From Halarcobacter sp. (GTDB lineage Bacteria > Campylobacterota > Campylobacteria > Campylobacterales > Arcobacteraceae), in the NCBI RefSeq assembly GCF_963675975.1, contig NZ_OY780939.1, positions 744,001-808,000 of the forward strand: a stretch of 64,000 bases of DNA, read 5' to 3'. A model generated the notes under the pieces. That model made no database searches, was not told where the DNA came from, and saw nothing but the letters and a program-made list of their open reading frames with translations. Of the stretch, positions 53,288-62,863 are shown one piece after another. Every line of letters starts with the position of its first letter. Position 1 is the stretch's first letter. A program made the position numbers and the translations under genes.

Positions 53288-53917
53288 ATGATTGAATTAA
53301 CAAACTTGTATATGTTTATTTTGGCTTCATTTCTTTTATGTTTGGCTCCGGGACCTGATAATATTTATGTTCTAACCCAAGGTATGACAAAAAGTAAAAA
53401 AGCAGCTATAGTTACTACTCTTGGACTTTGTACTGGACTTATTATTCATACAAGTGCCGCAGCCTTTGGTATCTCTGTTATTTTTAAAACTTCAGAGATT
53501 GCTTTTAATCTTGTTAAATATGTTGGTGCAGCATATCTTCTTTATATTGCATATCAAGCATTTAAACATAGAAATGAACCCCTTGATCTAAGTGTACAAA
53601 ATAGTAAAACAGAATTAAAAAAATTGTATCTAAAAGGTTTTTTTATGAATGTTTTAAATCCGAAAGTTTCTATATTTTTCTTGGCTTTCCTCCCACAATT
53701 TGTAAGTACACAAAATGGTAATGTTCCTTTGCAAATGATTATTTTAGGTTTAATATTTATGCTTTTAACAATAATAGTTTTTTCAGTAGTTGGTATTGCA
53801 GGTAATATATTAAGTTCAAAGCTTACAAAAAATCCAAATATAGTTAAATATATGAATATATTAACCTCATTTGTATTAGGAAGTTTAGCTATAAAACTTG
53901 CAATATCATCAAGATAA
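53288..53917 (+). CDS. LysE-family amino acid exporter
   Basis: A 209-residue inner-membrane protein with about five or six hydrophobic helices. LASFLLCLAPGPDNIYVLTQGMTKSKKAA is the family's N-terminal motif (PGPD), and FFMNVLNPKVSIFFLAFLPQFV follows. Export of an amino acid or its derivative is likely; substrate unknown. AAAGGA precedes the ATG. Confidence 0.9.
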   Translation: MIELTNLYMFILASFLLCLAPGPDNIYVLTQGMTKSKKAAIVTTLGLCTGLIIHTSAAAFGISVIFKTSEIAFNLVKYVGAAYLLYIAYQAFKHRNEPLDLSVQNSKTELKKLYLKGFFMNVLNPKVSIFFLAFLPQFVSTQNGNVPLQMIILGLIFMLLTIIVFSVVGIAGNILSSKLTKNPNIVKYMNILTSFVLGSLAIKLAISSR

Positions 53918-53981
53918 ATTATTTAATTATATATTTAATCTTTCAGGACTATAATAAATATAAAAATAGGGAGGAGAGATT

Positions 53982-54683
53982 ATGTTTTTAAAAAAAATAT
54001 TTATCACTTTAGTTGTCTTTGCAATGTGTTTATTTGGAAGTTCTAAAAGATATGATATACAATCAGGAATTGTTGAATATTCTATTGCAGGGCAAGGAAA
54101 AATTATGGGAGTTAGTTCTTCTTTAAAAGGTAATGCCAAACTTTTATTTAAGGATTATGGTTTAGTTGAAGTGGAAAAAGAATCTTTAACTGAAAATGTT
54201 ATGGGACAAACTCAAACTGTGCAAGAGTTTTTAAAGTATGAAGATGGTCTGGTTTATAGTGTTGATTATGAAGAAAAACTTATTTATAAGCAAGATGTTT
54301 CAAAATTAGATAATTCTCAAACTGCAGCTTTAATGGGAGAATCTGGACTTAAAAGTATTGGTGCTAAAAAAGTAGGAACTGAAACTATATTAAAAGTTAG
54401 CTGTGATGTTTGGAAATTAGATGATATGAAACTTTGTTTATATAAAGGTATTCCTCTTAAGATTGAAACAAATATGATGGGATATTCTCAAACACAAATT
54501 GCAAAAAAAGTTGATTTTAATATAGCTATAGATGATAATGAGTTTTCACTTCCTAATTACCCTATCAAAACCATGGATAGTGTAAAAAGTGAATTTCAAA
54601 AAGAGATGGAAAATATGACTCCAGAAGAGAAAAAAATGATGGAGCAAATGATGCAAAATATGAAGATGTTTAATAATCAATAA
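53982..54683 (+). CDS. Periplasmic protein of unknown function
   Basis: A 233-residue protein with a signal peptide (FITLVVFAMCLFGSS). The mature part has SGIVEYSIAGQGKIMGVSSSLKGNAKLLF, beta-rich, and a Met-rich tail (MENMTPEEKKMMEQMMQNM). It resembles small periplasmic lipid- or ligand-binding proteins but no family is certain. GGGAGGAG precedes the ATG. Confidence 0.75.
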   Translation: MFLKKIFITLVVFAMCLFGSSKRYDIQSGIVEYSIAGQGKIMGVSSSLKGNAKLLFKDYGLVEVEKESLTENVMGQTQTVQEFLKYEDGLVYSVDYEEKLIYKQDVSKLDNSQTAALMGESGLKSIGAKKVGTETILKVSCDVWKLDDMKLCLYKGIPLKIETNMMGYSQTQIAKKVDFNIAIDDNEFSLPNYPIKTMDSVKSEFQKEMENMTPEEKKMMEQMMQNMKMFNNQ

Positions 54684-54704
54684 GATAGGATTTCCTATCT
54701 TATT
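54679..54704. terminator. Bidirectional terminator
   Basis: An 11-bp perfect stem AATAAGATAGG / CCTATCTTATT with a four-base loop between convergent genes (periplasmic protein and proA). Confidence 0.85.
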
Positions 54705-55927
54705 TGACCATTTCCATAAACTTTATATTTAAATGTTGTTAAATCGTTTATTCCCATAGGGCCTCTTGAGTGAAGTTTATTTGTTGAGATACCAACTTCT
54801 GCTCCTAATCCAAAGGCTCCACCATCAGTAAATCTTGTACTTGCATTAGCATATACACAAGCTGCATCTACTTCATTTAAAAATTTATTTACTATTGAGT
54901 AGTTTTCACTTATAATTGATTCAGAGTGCCCTGAACCATATTTACCTATATGAAAAATAGCTTCATCTACATTTTTAACTATTTTAATATTTAAGATATT
55001 TGCTAAATATTCAGTATCATAATCTTCATGTGTTGCACATTGAATATCTATATATTCCCTTGTAAGCTCACACCCTTTTAAAACTGTGTTTTCAGCAACA
55101 AAAGCTTCATGTAAAGGTGGTAATATATATCTTGCTACATCTTGATGCACAAGTAATGTTTCCATAGAATTACAAACACCTGGTCTTTGAACCTTTGCAT
55201 TTATAGCAATATTTATTGCTTTATCATGGTTTGCATCTTTATCAATATAAACGTGACATAATCCTTTATCATGTTTTACAACAGGTATAGTTGAGTTTTC
55301 ACTAATATATTTTATAAGTGCTTCTCCACCTCTTGGTACAATTAAATCAACATATTTGTCTTGTTTAATTAGATTTGCAACACCCTCTCTACTTGAATCA
55401 GGTAAGAGTGATATAGCTTGTTCTGGTAACTTGTTTTTTGCTAATACATGTCTTAATACATTTGCTATAGCATGGTTTGAGTTTTCAGCTTCTTTACCAC
55501 CTTTTAATACGCAGGCATTTCCACTTTTAAAACATAAGGCTGCTGTATCAGAAGTTACATTTGGTCTACTCTCATAGATTATACCAATAACTCCAATTGG
55601 TATAGAAACTTTTTGAATATTTAATCCATTTTCAGTAACCCATCCATCAAGAGTTCTTCCTACAGGTTCTTTTAATGAAGCTATTTCTCTAATTGCATTG
55701 GCCATCGCTTCAACTCTTTCACCCGTAAGTTGTAATCTATCTAAAAGGGCTTCAGATAAGCCACCTAATTCACCTTTACTCATATCTTTTGCATTTGCAC
55801 TAACAATAAAATCGCAATGCTCCATTAAAGCATCAGCCATCTCATTTAAAACTCTATTTTTAACTTCCCCACTTAAGGTAGCTATTTCTCTACTAATTTT
55901 TTTTGTTTCTTCTAAAAATTGTTGCAT
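54695..55927 (-). CDS. proA: Glutamate-5-semialdehyde dehydrogenase
   Basis: A 410-residue NADPH enzyme in proline synthesis (gamma-glutamyl phosphate reductase). GVIGIIYESRPNVTSDTAALCFKSGNACVLKGGKEA (in parts), VPRGGEALIKYI and the cysteine region VQRPGVCNSMETLLVH are typical. The C-terminal TTFKYKVYGNGQIR matches ProA. proB is not adjacent. Confidence 0.95.
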   Translation of the reverse strand: MQQFLEETKKISREIATLSGEVKNRVLNEMADALMEHCDFIVSANAKDMSKGELGGLSEALLDRLQLTGERVEAMANAIREIASLKEPVGRTLDGWVTENGLNIQKVSIPIGVIGIIYESRPNVTSDTAALCFKSGNACVLKGGKEAENSNHAIANVLRHVLAKNKLPEQAISLLPDSSREGVANLIKQDKYVDLIVPRGGEALIKYISENSTIPVVKHDKGLCHVYIDKDANHDKAINIAINAKVQRPGVCNSMETLLVHQDVARYILPPLHEAFVAENTVLKGCELTREYIDIQCATHEDYDTEYLANILNIKIVKNVDEAIFHIGKYGSGHSESIISENYSIVNKFLNEVDAACVYANASTRFTDGGAFGLGAEVGISTNKLHSRGPMGINDLTTFKYKVYGNGQIR

Positions 55928-56017
55928 TTTTTGTCCTAGTTGATTACAATTTTGATAATTTTATCTAAAATTTTCTTTTTTTAAACTAGAAGGATAGTAT
56001 TGTAAGTAATATTATCT

Positions 56018-56042
56018 TGGTAGTAGAAGAGTTCTACTACCA
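56018..56042 (-). terminator. Terminator of trxA
   Basis: An 11-bp perfect stem TGGTAGTAGAA / TTCTACTACCA with a three-base loop, 16 bases after the trxA stop on the minus strand. Confidence 0.8.
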
Positions 56043-56057
56043 TAAAATCGTATTATA

Positions 56058-56375
56058 TTATAATTGTGCGCTAATTTTATCAGCAAGAGCTTGTTTTGGT
56101 TGTGCACCAATAACTTGGTCAACAATCTCTCCATTTTTCATAATTAAAATAGTTGGTACTGATCTTACTCCAAATTTAACTGCTAAGTCTTGTTGTTCAT
56201 CAGTGTTTACTTTACAAATGTTTGCTTTTCCTTCAAAATCTGTTGCTAATTCATCTATAACTGGAGAAAGCATTCTACACGGTCCACACCAAGGAGCCCA
56301 AAAGTCTACTAGTGATACACCCTCACCTACAGTTGATTCAAAATTTTCAGTTGTTAATTCAATATAATTCGCCAT
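56058..56375 (-). CDS. trxA: Thioredoxin
   Basis: A 105-residue thioredoxin with active site WAPWCGPCRM (about 27-36) and the cis-Pro region VRSVPTILIMKNGE. It reduces protein disulfides in the cytoplasm. Monocistronic with its own terminator. AAAGGAC precedes the ATG. Confidence 0.97.
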   Translation of the reverse strand: MANYIELTTENFESTVGEGVSLVDFWAPWCGPCRMLSPVIDELATDFEGKANICKVNTDEQQDLAVKFGVRSVPTILIMKNGEIVDQVIGAQPKQALADKISAQL

Positions 56376-56456
56376 AAAAGTCCTTTATTATTTTTTAAGT
56401 GGAAAAATTTTATCCTAATATTTTACAAATGTCAAGTATATACTAAAAAGTTTTAT

Positions 56457-56474
56457 AGTTACTTTTAAGTTACT
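56457..56474. promoter_or_regulatory. AGTTACT direct repeat upstream of HxlR gene
   Basis: AGTTACT occurs at 56457-56463 and 56468-56474, 11 bases apart (one helical turn), about 47 bases ahead of the HxlR start. A possible operator; not proven. Confidence 0.35.
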
Positions 56475-56520
56475 ATTAAAACTATATTTACTAAAATTAA
56501 ATAAAAAGTAGGACTTTATT

Positions 56521-56877
56521 ATGGAAACTAAAGAATACAATTGTTTTTTTCAATTAGCTACAGATATTATAGGTGGAAAGTGGAAGTCTATTGTTCTTTG
56601 GGCATTAAAAAAAGATGTAAAAAGAAATGGCGAATTAAGAAAAATTATTCCAAATATTAGTCAGAAAATGTTAACTCAACAATTAAGAGAATTGGAAGAA
56701 GCGGGTGTTGTTGATAGAATTGTATATCCTGTTATCCCACCAAAGGTTGAATACAAACTAACAAAAAGTGGTGAAAAACTTATTCCCATATTGGAGCAAT
56801 TACACGATTGGGGCAAAGAGTATGCCAAAGATAATAAAATAGATATTATAAAAGATGCAAATTGTGTTATAGAGTAG
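56521..56877 (+). CDS. HxlR-family winged-helix regulator
   Basis: A 118-residue MarR/HxlR-type regulator. CFFQLATDIIGGKWKSIVLWAL at the start has the redox-type N-terminal Cys, and MLTQQLRELEEAGVVDRIVYPVIPPKVEYKLT is the recognition helix plus wing. These proteins often sense electrophiles or quinones. It is convergent with the oxidoreductase gene and a paralog of the regulator at 57968. Confidence 0.9.
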   Translation: METKEYNCFFQLATDIIGGKWKSIVLWALKKDVKRNGELRKIIPNISQKMLTQQLRELEEAGVVDRIVYPVIPPKVEYKLTKSGEKLIPILEQLHDWGKEYAKDNKIDIIKDANCVIE

Positions 56878-56891
56878 ATTTACTCTATAAC
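56866..56891. terminator. Bidirectional terminator between HxlR and oxidoreductase genes
   Basis: Perfect 11-bp stem GTTATAGAGTA / TACTCTATAAC with loop GATT, overlapping both 3' ends. Confidence 0.85.
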
Positions 56892-57859
56892 TTTACTAAA
56901 TATCTTCCTACAGCTTTTCCTGATAAAAGATTATTATATGCTTCTTGTATCTCTTCAAGGCTTATTTGAGTTGTTAAATCCTCTAATACATCTACATTGA
57001 ATTCATTTGCAAGTTTTTCCCAAGCAGCAGCTTTTTTATCTAATTTACACTCAACAGAATCTATACCTATAAGTCTTACTCCTCTAAGTATAAATGGAAA
57101 AACATTTGTATTTAATTCAAATGATGAGGTTAAACCACAACAAGTTGCTACTCCATCGTATTTTATCACTTTTAGAGCTTCTGCTAAGATATTTCCACCA
57201 ACTGTGTCTACTACTGCATCATACTTTTCACTTCCCATTGGTCTTTTATTTTCTATATCAAAATCTTTTCTAAGAATTACCTCTTTTGCACCTAAAGATT
57301 TTAAAAAGTCAATTTTTTCCTCTTTCCCTGATATGGCAGTTACATTAAAACCTAATTTACTTAATATAGCAACAGCTAAACTTCCTACTCCACCTGTTGC
57401 ACCAGTAACTAATACTTCACCTGTATTTATTCCATTGTTTAGTAACTCATTTACACTAAGTGCAGCTGTTAAACCAGCAGTACCATAAGTCATAATCTCT
57501 TTATCACTTAAACCATTAGGAATTTTTATTACCCATGATGCAGGCACTTTTACATATTCACTATGTCCACCATTAGTATTCATACCTAAATCATAACCTG
57601 TAACCAAAACTTTATCACCTACTTTAAATAAATCACTTTTTGATTCTTCAATTACTCCTGCTACATCAATTCCTGTAATATGAGGAAATACTCTTGTAAC
57701 TCCTGGATTTCCAACAGAGCTTAGTGCATCTTTATAGTTTAATGAAGAGTAAGTTGCTTTTATTAATACTTCATTCTCTTCAATAACTGGAATTTCAATA
57801 TCTTGTAAACCGGCTGTAAACTCTTTGTCTCCACTCTTTTCTACAATAAATGCTTTCAT
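56885..57859 (-). CDS. YhdH/YhfP-type quinone oxidoreductase (AcuI-like)
   Basis: A 324-residue medium-chain reductase. AGLQDIEIPVIEENEVLIKATYSSLNYKDAL is the N-terminal substrate domain and VTGATGGVGSLAVAILSKLGF is the NADPH-binding Rossmann motif. It probably reduces acrylyl-CoA or enones. It is divergent from one HxlR gene and convergent with the other, so both may control it. Confidence 0.88.
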   Translation of the reverse strand: MKAFIVEKSGDKEFTAGLQDIEIPVIEENEVLIKATYSSLNYKDALSSVGNPGVTRVFPHITGIDVAGVIEESKSDLFKVGDKVLVTGYDLGMNTNGGHSEYVKVPASWVIKIPNGLSDKEIMTYGTAGLTAALSVNELLNNGINTGEVLVTGATGGVGSLAVAILSKLGFNVTAISGKEEKIDFLKSLGAKEVILRKDFDIENKRPMGSEKYDAVVDTVGGNILAEALKVIKYDGVATCCGLTSSFELNTNVFPFILRGVRLIGIDSVECKLDKKAAAWEKLANEFNVDVLEDLTTQISLEEIQEAYNNLLSGKAVGRYLVKL

Positions 57860-57967
57860 ATTTATCCTTTTATTTTTTTATAGTATAACTTTAGCTAAAA
57901 TATATCAAAAGAACAAGAACTTACTAAAAAGAAAGGTACTATCTAAAAAGATACTATAGGAAAGATT

Positions 57968-58315
57968 ATGACTAAGAAAATAGATATAGATAAAATTGAA
58001 GATTATGACAAATGTCCCGTAGAAACAGCAATAGATGTATTAGCTGGGAAGTGGAAAATATTAATTTTATGGTATTTAAGAAGAGATATAAAAAGATTTA
58101 GTGAATTAAAAAAACTGTTACCGCGAACTACACAAAAGATGTTAATTCAGAAATTAAGAGAGTTAGAAGAGGATGGTTTAGTTCATAGAGAAGTTTACCC
58201 TGTAGTCCCACCAAAAGTTGAATACTCTTTGACTGAATATGGAAAAACCTTAAAACCTATTATAAAACAGTTGTATTTATGGGGAGAAGTTCATAAGGAA
58301 AAGTTTAATAAATAA
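57968..58315 (+). CDS. HxlR-family winged-helix regulator, second copy
   Basis: A 115-residue paralog of the gene at 56521: CPVETAIDVLAGKWKILILWYL, QKMLIQKLRELEEDGLVHREVYP and VPPKVEYSLT align closely. A conserved cysteine at the start of the domain is present. It is divergent from the oxidoreductase gene, which makes it the likely direct regulator. A TATCT-AAAA-AGATA palindrome lies just upstream of its ATG. Confidence 0.9.
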   Translation: MTKKIDIDKIEDYDKCPVETAIDVLAGKWKILILWYLRRDIKRFSELKKLLPRTTQKMLIQKLRELEEDGLVHREVYPVVPPKVEYSLTEYGKTLKPIIKQLYLWGEVHKEKFNK

Positions 58316-58997
58316 ACTTCTTCTTTAATAGAAAATAGATTATGGCACTAATTCCTGCACTTGATAATATCATTGTCATAATCATTATTTGATATCTTAC
58401 AGCTATTAAAGGATCAACACCACTTAATATCTGCCCTGTCATCATACCAGGAAGGGAAACTAGCCCAACTGCTAGTAAAGAGTTTATTTGGGGTATCATA
58501 CATGCTTTAAAAGCTATCTCTCTTGCTTGTTCAAACTCTATGCCTCTTTGGGTTTCTTTTTCATACCTTTCAATTGCTAAAGATAAAGCATTCATTGTAT
58601 TGGCAAATATCATACCAGCAAGTGGAATGATATATCTTGGTTCATAAGTATATTCAAGATTTAATACTAAGATTACTACAAATAAGTTTATTACACCAGA
58701 TATTAGTATTGAAATAAGTATATGAAAATAATGTTTTAAAGATTTATCAATTGTATTTCTTAGTGCTATAAAAGTTGAAACTGCTATCATAAAGCAGATT
58801 ATAAATAATCCCAAAAATATATTTTTTGATTCAAATATAAATATTAGAAGATAACCAATTGCAAGTAATTGGATTAACATTCTAATTGTGGAAATTATAA
58901 TTTCACTTGAGTCTTTTGTCCATTTTTTGTAGTAGTACCACACAAATATCAATGGTACAAGTGTGAATAATAGATTGACAAAAGAGATATTTTGCAT
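58305..58997 (-). CDS. FetB-like ABC permease (UPF0014)
   Basis: A 230-residue inner-membrane protein with about seven hydrophobic helices. PRYIIPLAGMIFANTMNALSLAIERY (in parts) and MIPQINSLLAVGLVSLPGMMTGQILSG are family signatures of FetB, an iron exporter permease. The partner ATPase FetA is not adjacent. It overlaps the HxlR gene 3' end by 11 bases. Confidence 0.88.
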   Translation of the reverse strand: MQNISFVNLLFTLVPLIFVWYYYKKWTKDSSEIIISTIRMLIQLLAIGYLLIFIFESKNIFLGLFIICFMIAVSTFIALRNTIDKSLKHYFHILISILISGVINLFVVILVLNLEYTYEPRYIIPLAGMIFANTMNALSLAIERYEKETQRGIEFEQAREIAFKACMIPQINSLLAVGLVSLPGMMTGQILSGVDPLIAVRYQIMIMTMILSSAGISAIIYFLLKKKFIY

Positions 58998-58998
58998 T

Positions 58999-59892
58999 TT
59001 ATCCTCTAAGTAGGTCTTTTAAACTGTCTTTAGGGTTTTTACCATCAAGTATTAGTTTTACCTCTTTTGCAATGGGAGAATATATTGTATACTCTTCTGA
59101 GAGTTTAAATATAGCTTCTGCTGTTTTTACACCCTCTGCTACTTCTCCTAGCTCTTCTAGGATATCTTCTAGGGTTTTACCTTGGGCTAAACCTAAACCT
59201 ACTCTATAGTTTCTACTAAGGGTACTACTAGCAGTTAAAAACAAATCCCCTGCTCCACTTAAACCTATAAAAGAAGATTTCTTTGCTCCAAATTTTTTCC
59301 CAAACCTTTGCATCTCTACTAAACCTCTTGATATTAAAGATGCTCTAGCATTGTTTCCTAAGTGTAAACCTTCACAAATACCACTGGCAATAGCTAATAC
59401 ATTTTTGTATGCACCTGCTATTTCTGCACCTATTACATCTGCACTATAATACACTTTTATAAAATCTGGGAAAAATGGTTTAAACTTATCATATACCTTT
59501 TTAGATGTAGAGTTTAAAACTAAAGCGCAAGGTAGGCCTTTTATAACTTCTGCTGCAAATGAGGGACCAGAGATGAAACCAATTGAGTTTTCAGGTACAT
59601 ACTCAGAATAAATCTCATTTAAAAATTCACCTGTACTAGCTTCTATACCTTTTGAAGCTACTAATACCTTTTGACCTTTTTTATATTTAAAGTTTTCTTC
59701 TAACCATTCTCTTATTTGTTGAGCTGGTATTGCAATTACAAGATATTGACACTCCAAGGCTTCTTCTAAGCTTACAAAGTTTTTAATATCTCTTTTTGTT
59801 CTTGATGTGATTAAACACTCTTGATTTTGGCTAAGTGCAAATTGTAGAGCTTGTCCCCATTTACCTGCACCAATAACTGCAATTTTTGCCAT
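58999..59892 (-). CDS. gpsA: Glycerol-3-phosphate dehydrogenase, NAD(P)+
   Basis: A 297-residue enzyme that makes glycerol 3-phosphate for lipid synthesis. NAD motif IGAGKWGQAL (6-15), FISGPSFAAEVIKGLP, GAYKNVLAIASGICEGLHLGNNARA and SRNYRVGLGLAQG are typical. It lies one base after the FetB-like start codon region on the same strand. Confidence 0.95.
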   Translation of the reverse strand: MAKIAVIGAGKWGQALQFALSQNQECLITSRTKRDIKNFVSLEEALECQYLVIAIPAQQIREWLEENFKYKKGQKVLVASKGIEASTGEFLNEIYSEYVPENSIGFISGPSFAAEVIKGLPCALVLNSTSKKVYDKFKPFFPDFIKVYYSADVIGAEIAGAYKNVLAIASGICEGLHLGNNARASLISRGLVEMQRFGKKFGAKKSSFIGLSGAGDLFLTASSTLSRNYRVGLGLAQGKTLEDILEELGEVAEGVKTAEAIFKLSEEYTIYSPIAKEVKLILDGKNPKDSLKDLLRG

Positions 59893-60051
59893 AAGTAACC
59901 TTTTTATGATTAATTTGATATGTGATATTATCTAAATCTTGCTTTTAAGTTTTTTCAGATGTTTTTTTAATTACAATTTTGTAAAAGATTTCTATAGTTG
60001 CTTAAGTAATTTATAAAGTTGTATATGCAACTATATGAAAAGGAGTTTATA

Positions 60052-60495
60052 ATGAAAAAATTAAAAGATTTTTCTGTACCTTATAGAGTAGCTCAAACTG
60101 CAAATAAAATAAATCAATCTTTGACAAAAGTATTAAAAGATTTTGATGTTGCACCTGAACAAAGAGCTATATTGGATTTTATAGATCAAGATAATACCCT
60201 TTCACAAAATGAATTGAGTAAAAATTTAGGTAAAGATAAAACAACTATATCAAGAACACTTGATGCTTTAGAAAAAAAATCTTATATTGTTAGAATACCT
60301 ACACAAGAGGATAAAAGAGTAAAAACTATAAACCTTACATCTGAAGGACAAAGGGTATTGGATAAAACTAAAATAGTAATTGAAAACTTTAGAGAAGCAA
60401 TGATTGAGGATCTATCTGAAGATGAGGTTGATATTATGTTTAAGCTTTTAGATAAAATTTCAAATAATATAGATAACTATTATGAAGAAAGTTAA
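60052..60495 (+). CDS. MarR-family transcriptional regulator
   Basis: A 147-residue winged-helix repressor. LDFIDQDNTLSQNELSKNLGKDKTTISRTLDALEKKSYIVRIP (in parts) is the DNA-binding domain with a RxxxxxDKR wing (PTQEDKRVK). ATG 60052 has AAAAGGAG upstream. Target unknown; it is convergent with gatB. Confidence 0.92.
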   Translation: MKKLKDFSVPYRVAQTANKINQSLTKVLKDFDVAPEQRAILDFIDQDNTLSQNELSKNLGKDKTTISRTLDALEKKSYIVRIPTQEDKRVKTINLTSEGQRVLDKTKIVIENFREAMIEDLSEDEVDIMFKLLDKISNNIDNYYEES

Positions 60496-60506
60496 ATAGT
60501 GTAGTT

Positions 60507-60532
60507 ACAAAGTAGAGTTATCTCTACTTTGT
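60507..60532. terminator. Bidirectional terminator between MarR and gatB
   Basis: Perfect 11-bp stem ACAAAGTAGAG / CTCTACTTTGT with loop TTAT. Confidence 0.85.
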
Positions 60533-61956
60533 TATGATAATCTTTGTTTTAAAAGTTCATTTACTTTTTGTGGATTTGCACTACCTTTAGATGCTTTCAT
60601 AGTTTGACCTACGAAGAATCCAATTAGTTTCTCTTTACCAGCTTTATATTCTGCAACTTTATCTTCGTTTGCTGCTAATATTCCATCAATGATTTCTAAT
60701 AAAGCTCCATCATCAGATACTTGCTTTAATCCCAATTTATCAATTGATGAATCTACATCTAAAGTTTCATTTTCAATTAAATAATCTAAAACCTCTTTAG
60801 CTGCTTTCCCAGAGATTGTATTATCTTCTATTCTTTTTACTATTGTAGCTAGAGTTTTTGCATCAATAAATGAATCTTCGATTCCTGAACCATCAAGTCT
60901 TCCTAATAGTTCAACAGTAAGCCAAGTAACACCATTTTTACCTGAAATACCCTCTTTCATCATCTCATCAAAGTAGTTTGCCATCTCAACAGAAGCTGTT
61001 ATAACTGAAGCATCATACTCTTTGATTTTATACTCTTTTACAAATCTCTCTTTCTTTTCATCAGGAAGTTCTGGGATTTTTGTATATTTTTCCATCATCT
61101 CATCTGTAATGATAAGTGGTAAAAGGTCTGGATCTGGGAAATATCTATAATCAGCAGCGTCCTCTTTACCTCTCATTGATCTTGTTTCTCCAGAATCTGG
61201 GTCAAATAGTCTTGTTTCTTGAACAATCTCTTTATCGTGAACTCCATCTTCCCAAGCTTCAATATGTCTATTTACTTCATATTTGATTGCTTTTTCAATA
61301 AACTTAAATGAGTTCATATTTTTAATTTCACATCTAGTATAAAGGTTTGTATCACCTTTTGGTCTAATAGATACATTAACATCACATCTGAAACTTCCCT
61401 CTTGCATATTTGCATCAGAGATACCTAAGTATCTAACTATTGAGTGAAGTTTTTTAAGATAAAGAATTGCTTCTTCTGCATTTCTCATATCAGGTTCTGA
61501 AACAATCTCTAAAAGTGGAGTCCCTGCTCTATTTAAATCCACGTGAGAAACTGAACCTGCATGGATATTTTTCCCTGCATCATTTTCTAAGTGTGCTCTT
61601 GTTACACCGATTTTTTTATTAGTGCCATCTTCAAAATCGATTACAAGTTCACCTAAACCTACAACAGGTACTTCAAATTGTGAAATTTGGTATCCATTTG
61701 GTAAGTCTGGATAAAAATAGTTTTTTCTATTAAATATCGATTTTGTATTGATTTGTGATTTAAGTGCAGTTCCTAACATAATCGCTTTATGCACTGCTTC
61801 TTTATTTAAAACTGGTAATGCTCCAGGTAAACCTAAACAAGTTGGACATACATTTGTATTTGGCTCTTCTCCAAAACTTGTTGCACACGAACAAAAAAGT
61901 TTAGATTTAGTATTTAACTGTACATGGACTTCAAGACCAATAATTATTTCAAACAT
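60532..61956 (-). CDS. gatB: Aspartyl/glutamyl-tRNA(Asn/Gln) amidotransferase subunit B
   Basis: A 474-residue subunit that activates the tRNA-bound Glu or Asp for amidation by Gat[19 protein letters not shown] (about 4-21), [31 protein letters not shown] and the C-terminal YqeY-like tail are standard. It is followed by the SurA-like gene on the same strand (upstream by 12 bases). Confidence 0.97.
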   Translation of the reverse strand: MFEIIIGLEVHVQLNTKSKLFCSCATSFGEEPNTNVCPTCLGLPGALPVLNKEAVHKAIMLGTALKSQINTKSIFNRKNYFYPDLPNGYQISQFEVPVVGLGELVIDFEDGTNKKIGVTRAHLENDAGKNIHAGSVSHVDLNRAGTPLLEIVSEPDMRNAEEAILYLKKLHSIVRYLGISDANMQEGSFRCDVNVSIRPKGDTNLYTRCEIKNMNSFKFIEKAIKYEVNRHIEAWEDGVHDKEIVQETRLFDPDSGETRSMRGKEDAADYRYFPDPDLLPLIITDEMMEKYTKIPELPDEKKERFVKEYKIKEYDASVITASVEMANYFDEMMKEGISGKNGVTWLTVELLGRLDGSGIEDSFIDAKTLATIVKRIEDNTISGKAAKEVLDYLIENETLDVDSSIDKLGLKQVSDDGALLEIIDGILAANEDKVAEYKAGKEKLIGFFVGQTMKASKGSANPQKVNELLKQRLS

Positions 61957-61968
61957 CTATTTCCTTTA

Positions 61969-62793
61969 TTATCTTACTATTCTTATATCTGCAGATAGTT
62001 TTAATTTTTCAAAATAATCTTTTAAATATTTTTGTTCTCTATCTTGCATAATAATATTAAAAATTCTATCTCTTACATCTTCAAAAGCAATAGTTTGTAG
62101 ATTTTGTTTTTGTAAAATCATAAGTGTCACATATTGATCTCCAGCTGTAAAAATAGGAGTAAATTGATTGTTATTTGTTTCATTAATCATATATCTAAGT
62201 TGTGGATTTAAATTTCTTTGATCTAAATCTATTGGTGAACTATTTACATCAGGAAGAGCTACCATTGGATTTCTCATAGCACTTTCAAGACTTTGTCTAT
62301 TTGTTGAGCTATATTGTACAGCTTTAACATTTGTAGCCATTGTAAACATATTTGAGTTGTTTTCATAATATATTTTAAGATCTTCTTCTGTTGCAATTTT
62401 TATATTTCCTCTTACAAGTTTATCTGTAAGTTTTTGTCTTAAAATCATATTTTTAGTTTGCTTTTCATAAGCATCATAATCTTTATATTTTTGTTTTATA
62501 ACAGATTTAAATTGATATAAGTCCATACCATTAGATGCGGCTATTTTTTCCAAATAATTATTCACATCAAATAGATCTACTGTGATATTATGTTCTTTTA
62601 TTAATTGATTAAAAAGTGTTTCATCTATTAATTGAGCTACAGCATCTTCTCTTGGAATATTATATTGTTGTTTTGTTTTTTCAATATCATATAATGTAAT
62701 TGGTTCATCATTTACAGTTAGAGCAACTCCATTAATTAACTCTGCAAATGATACAGTAGCAGCCATAAAAAGGGCTAGTATAATTTTTCTCAT
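61969..62793 (-). CDS. SurA-like periplasmic chaperone/peptidyl-prolyl isomerase
   Basis: About 274 residues. Signal peptide MRKIILALFMAATVSFA, then INGVALTVNDEPITLYDIEKT, a SurA N-terminal domain, and a region with YENNSNMFTMATNVKAVQYSS that resembles a parvulin-type domain but is divergent. It assists outer-membrane protein folding. ATG 62793 with AAAGGA is chosen. It is upstream of gatB in the same direction. Confidence 0.82.
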   Translation of the reverse strand: MRKIILALFMAATVSFAELINGVALTVNDEPITLYDIEKTKQQYNIPREDAVAQLIDETLFNQLIKEHNITVDLFDVNNYLEKIAASNGMDLYQFKSVIKQKYKDYDAYEKQTKNMILRQKLTDKLVRGNIKIATEEDLKIYYENNSNMFTMATNVKAVQYSSTNRQSLESAMRNPMVALPDVNSSPIDLDQRNLNPQLRYMINETNNNQFTPIFTAGDQYVTLMILQKQNLQTIAFEDVRDRIFNIIMQDREQKYLKDYFEKLKLSADIRIVR

Positions 62794-62863
62794 TTTAATC
62801 CTTTCACATAAAGACAGATATTTTACCAAAAAAATGGTAAATATCTGTTTTATAAAAAAAAGA

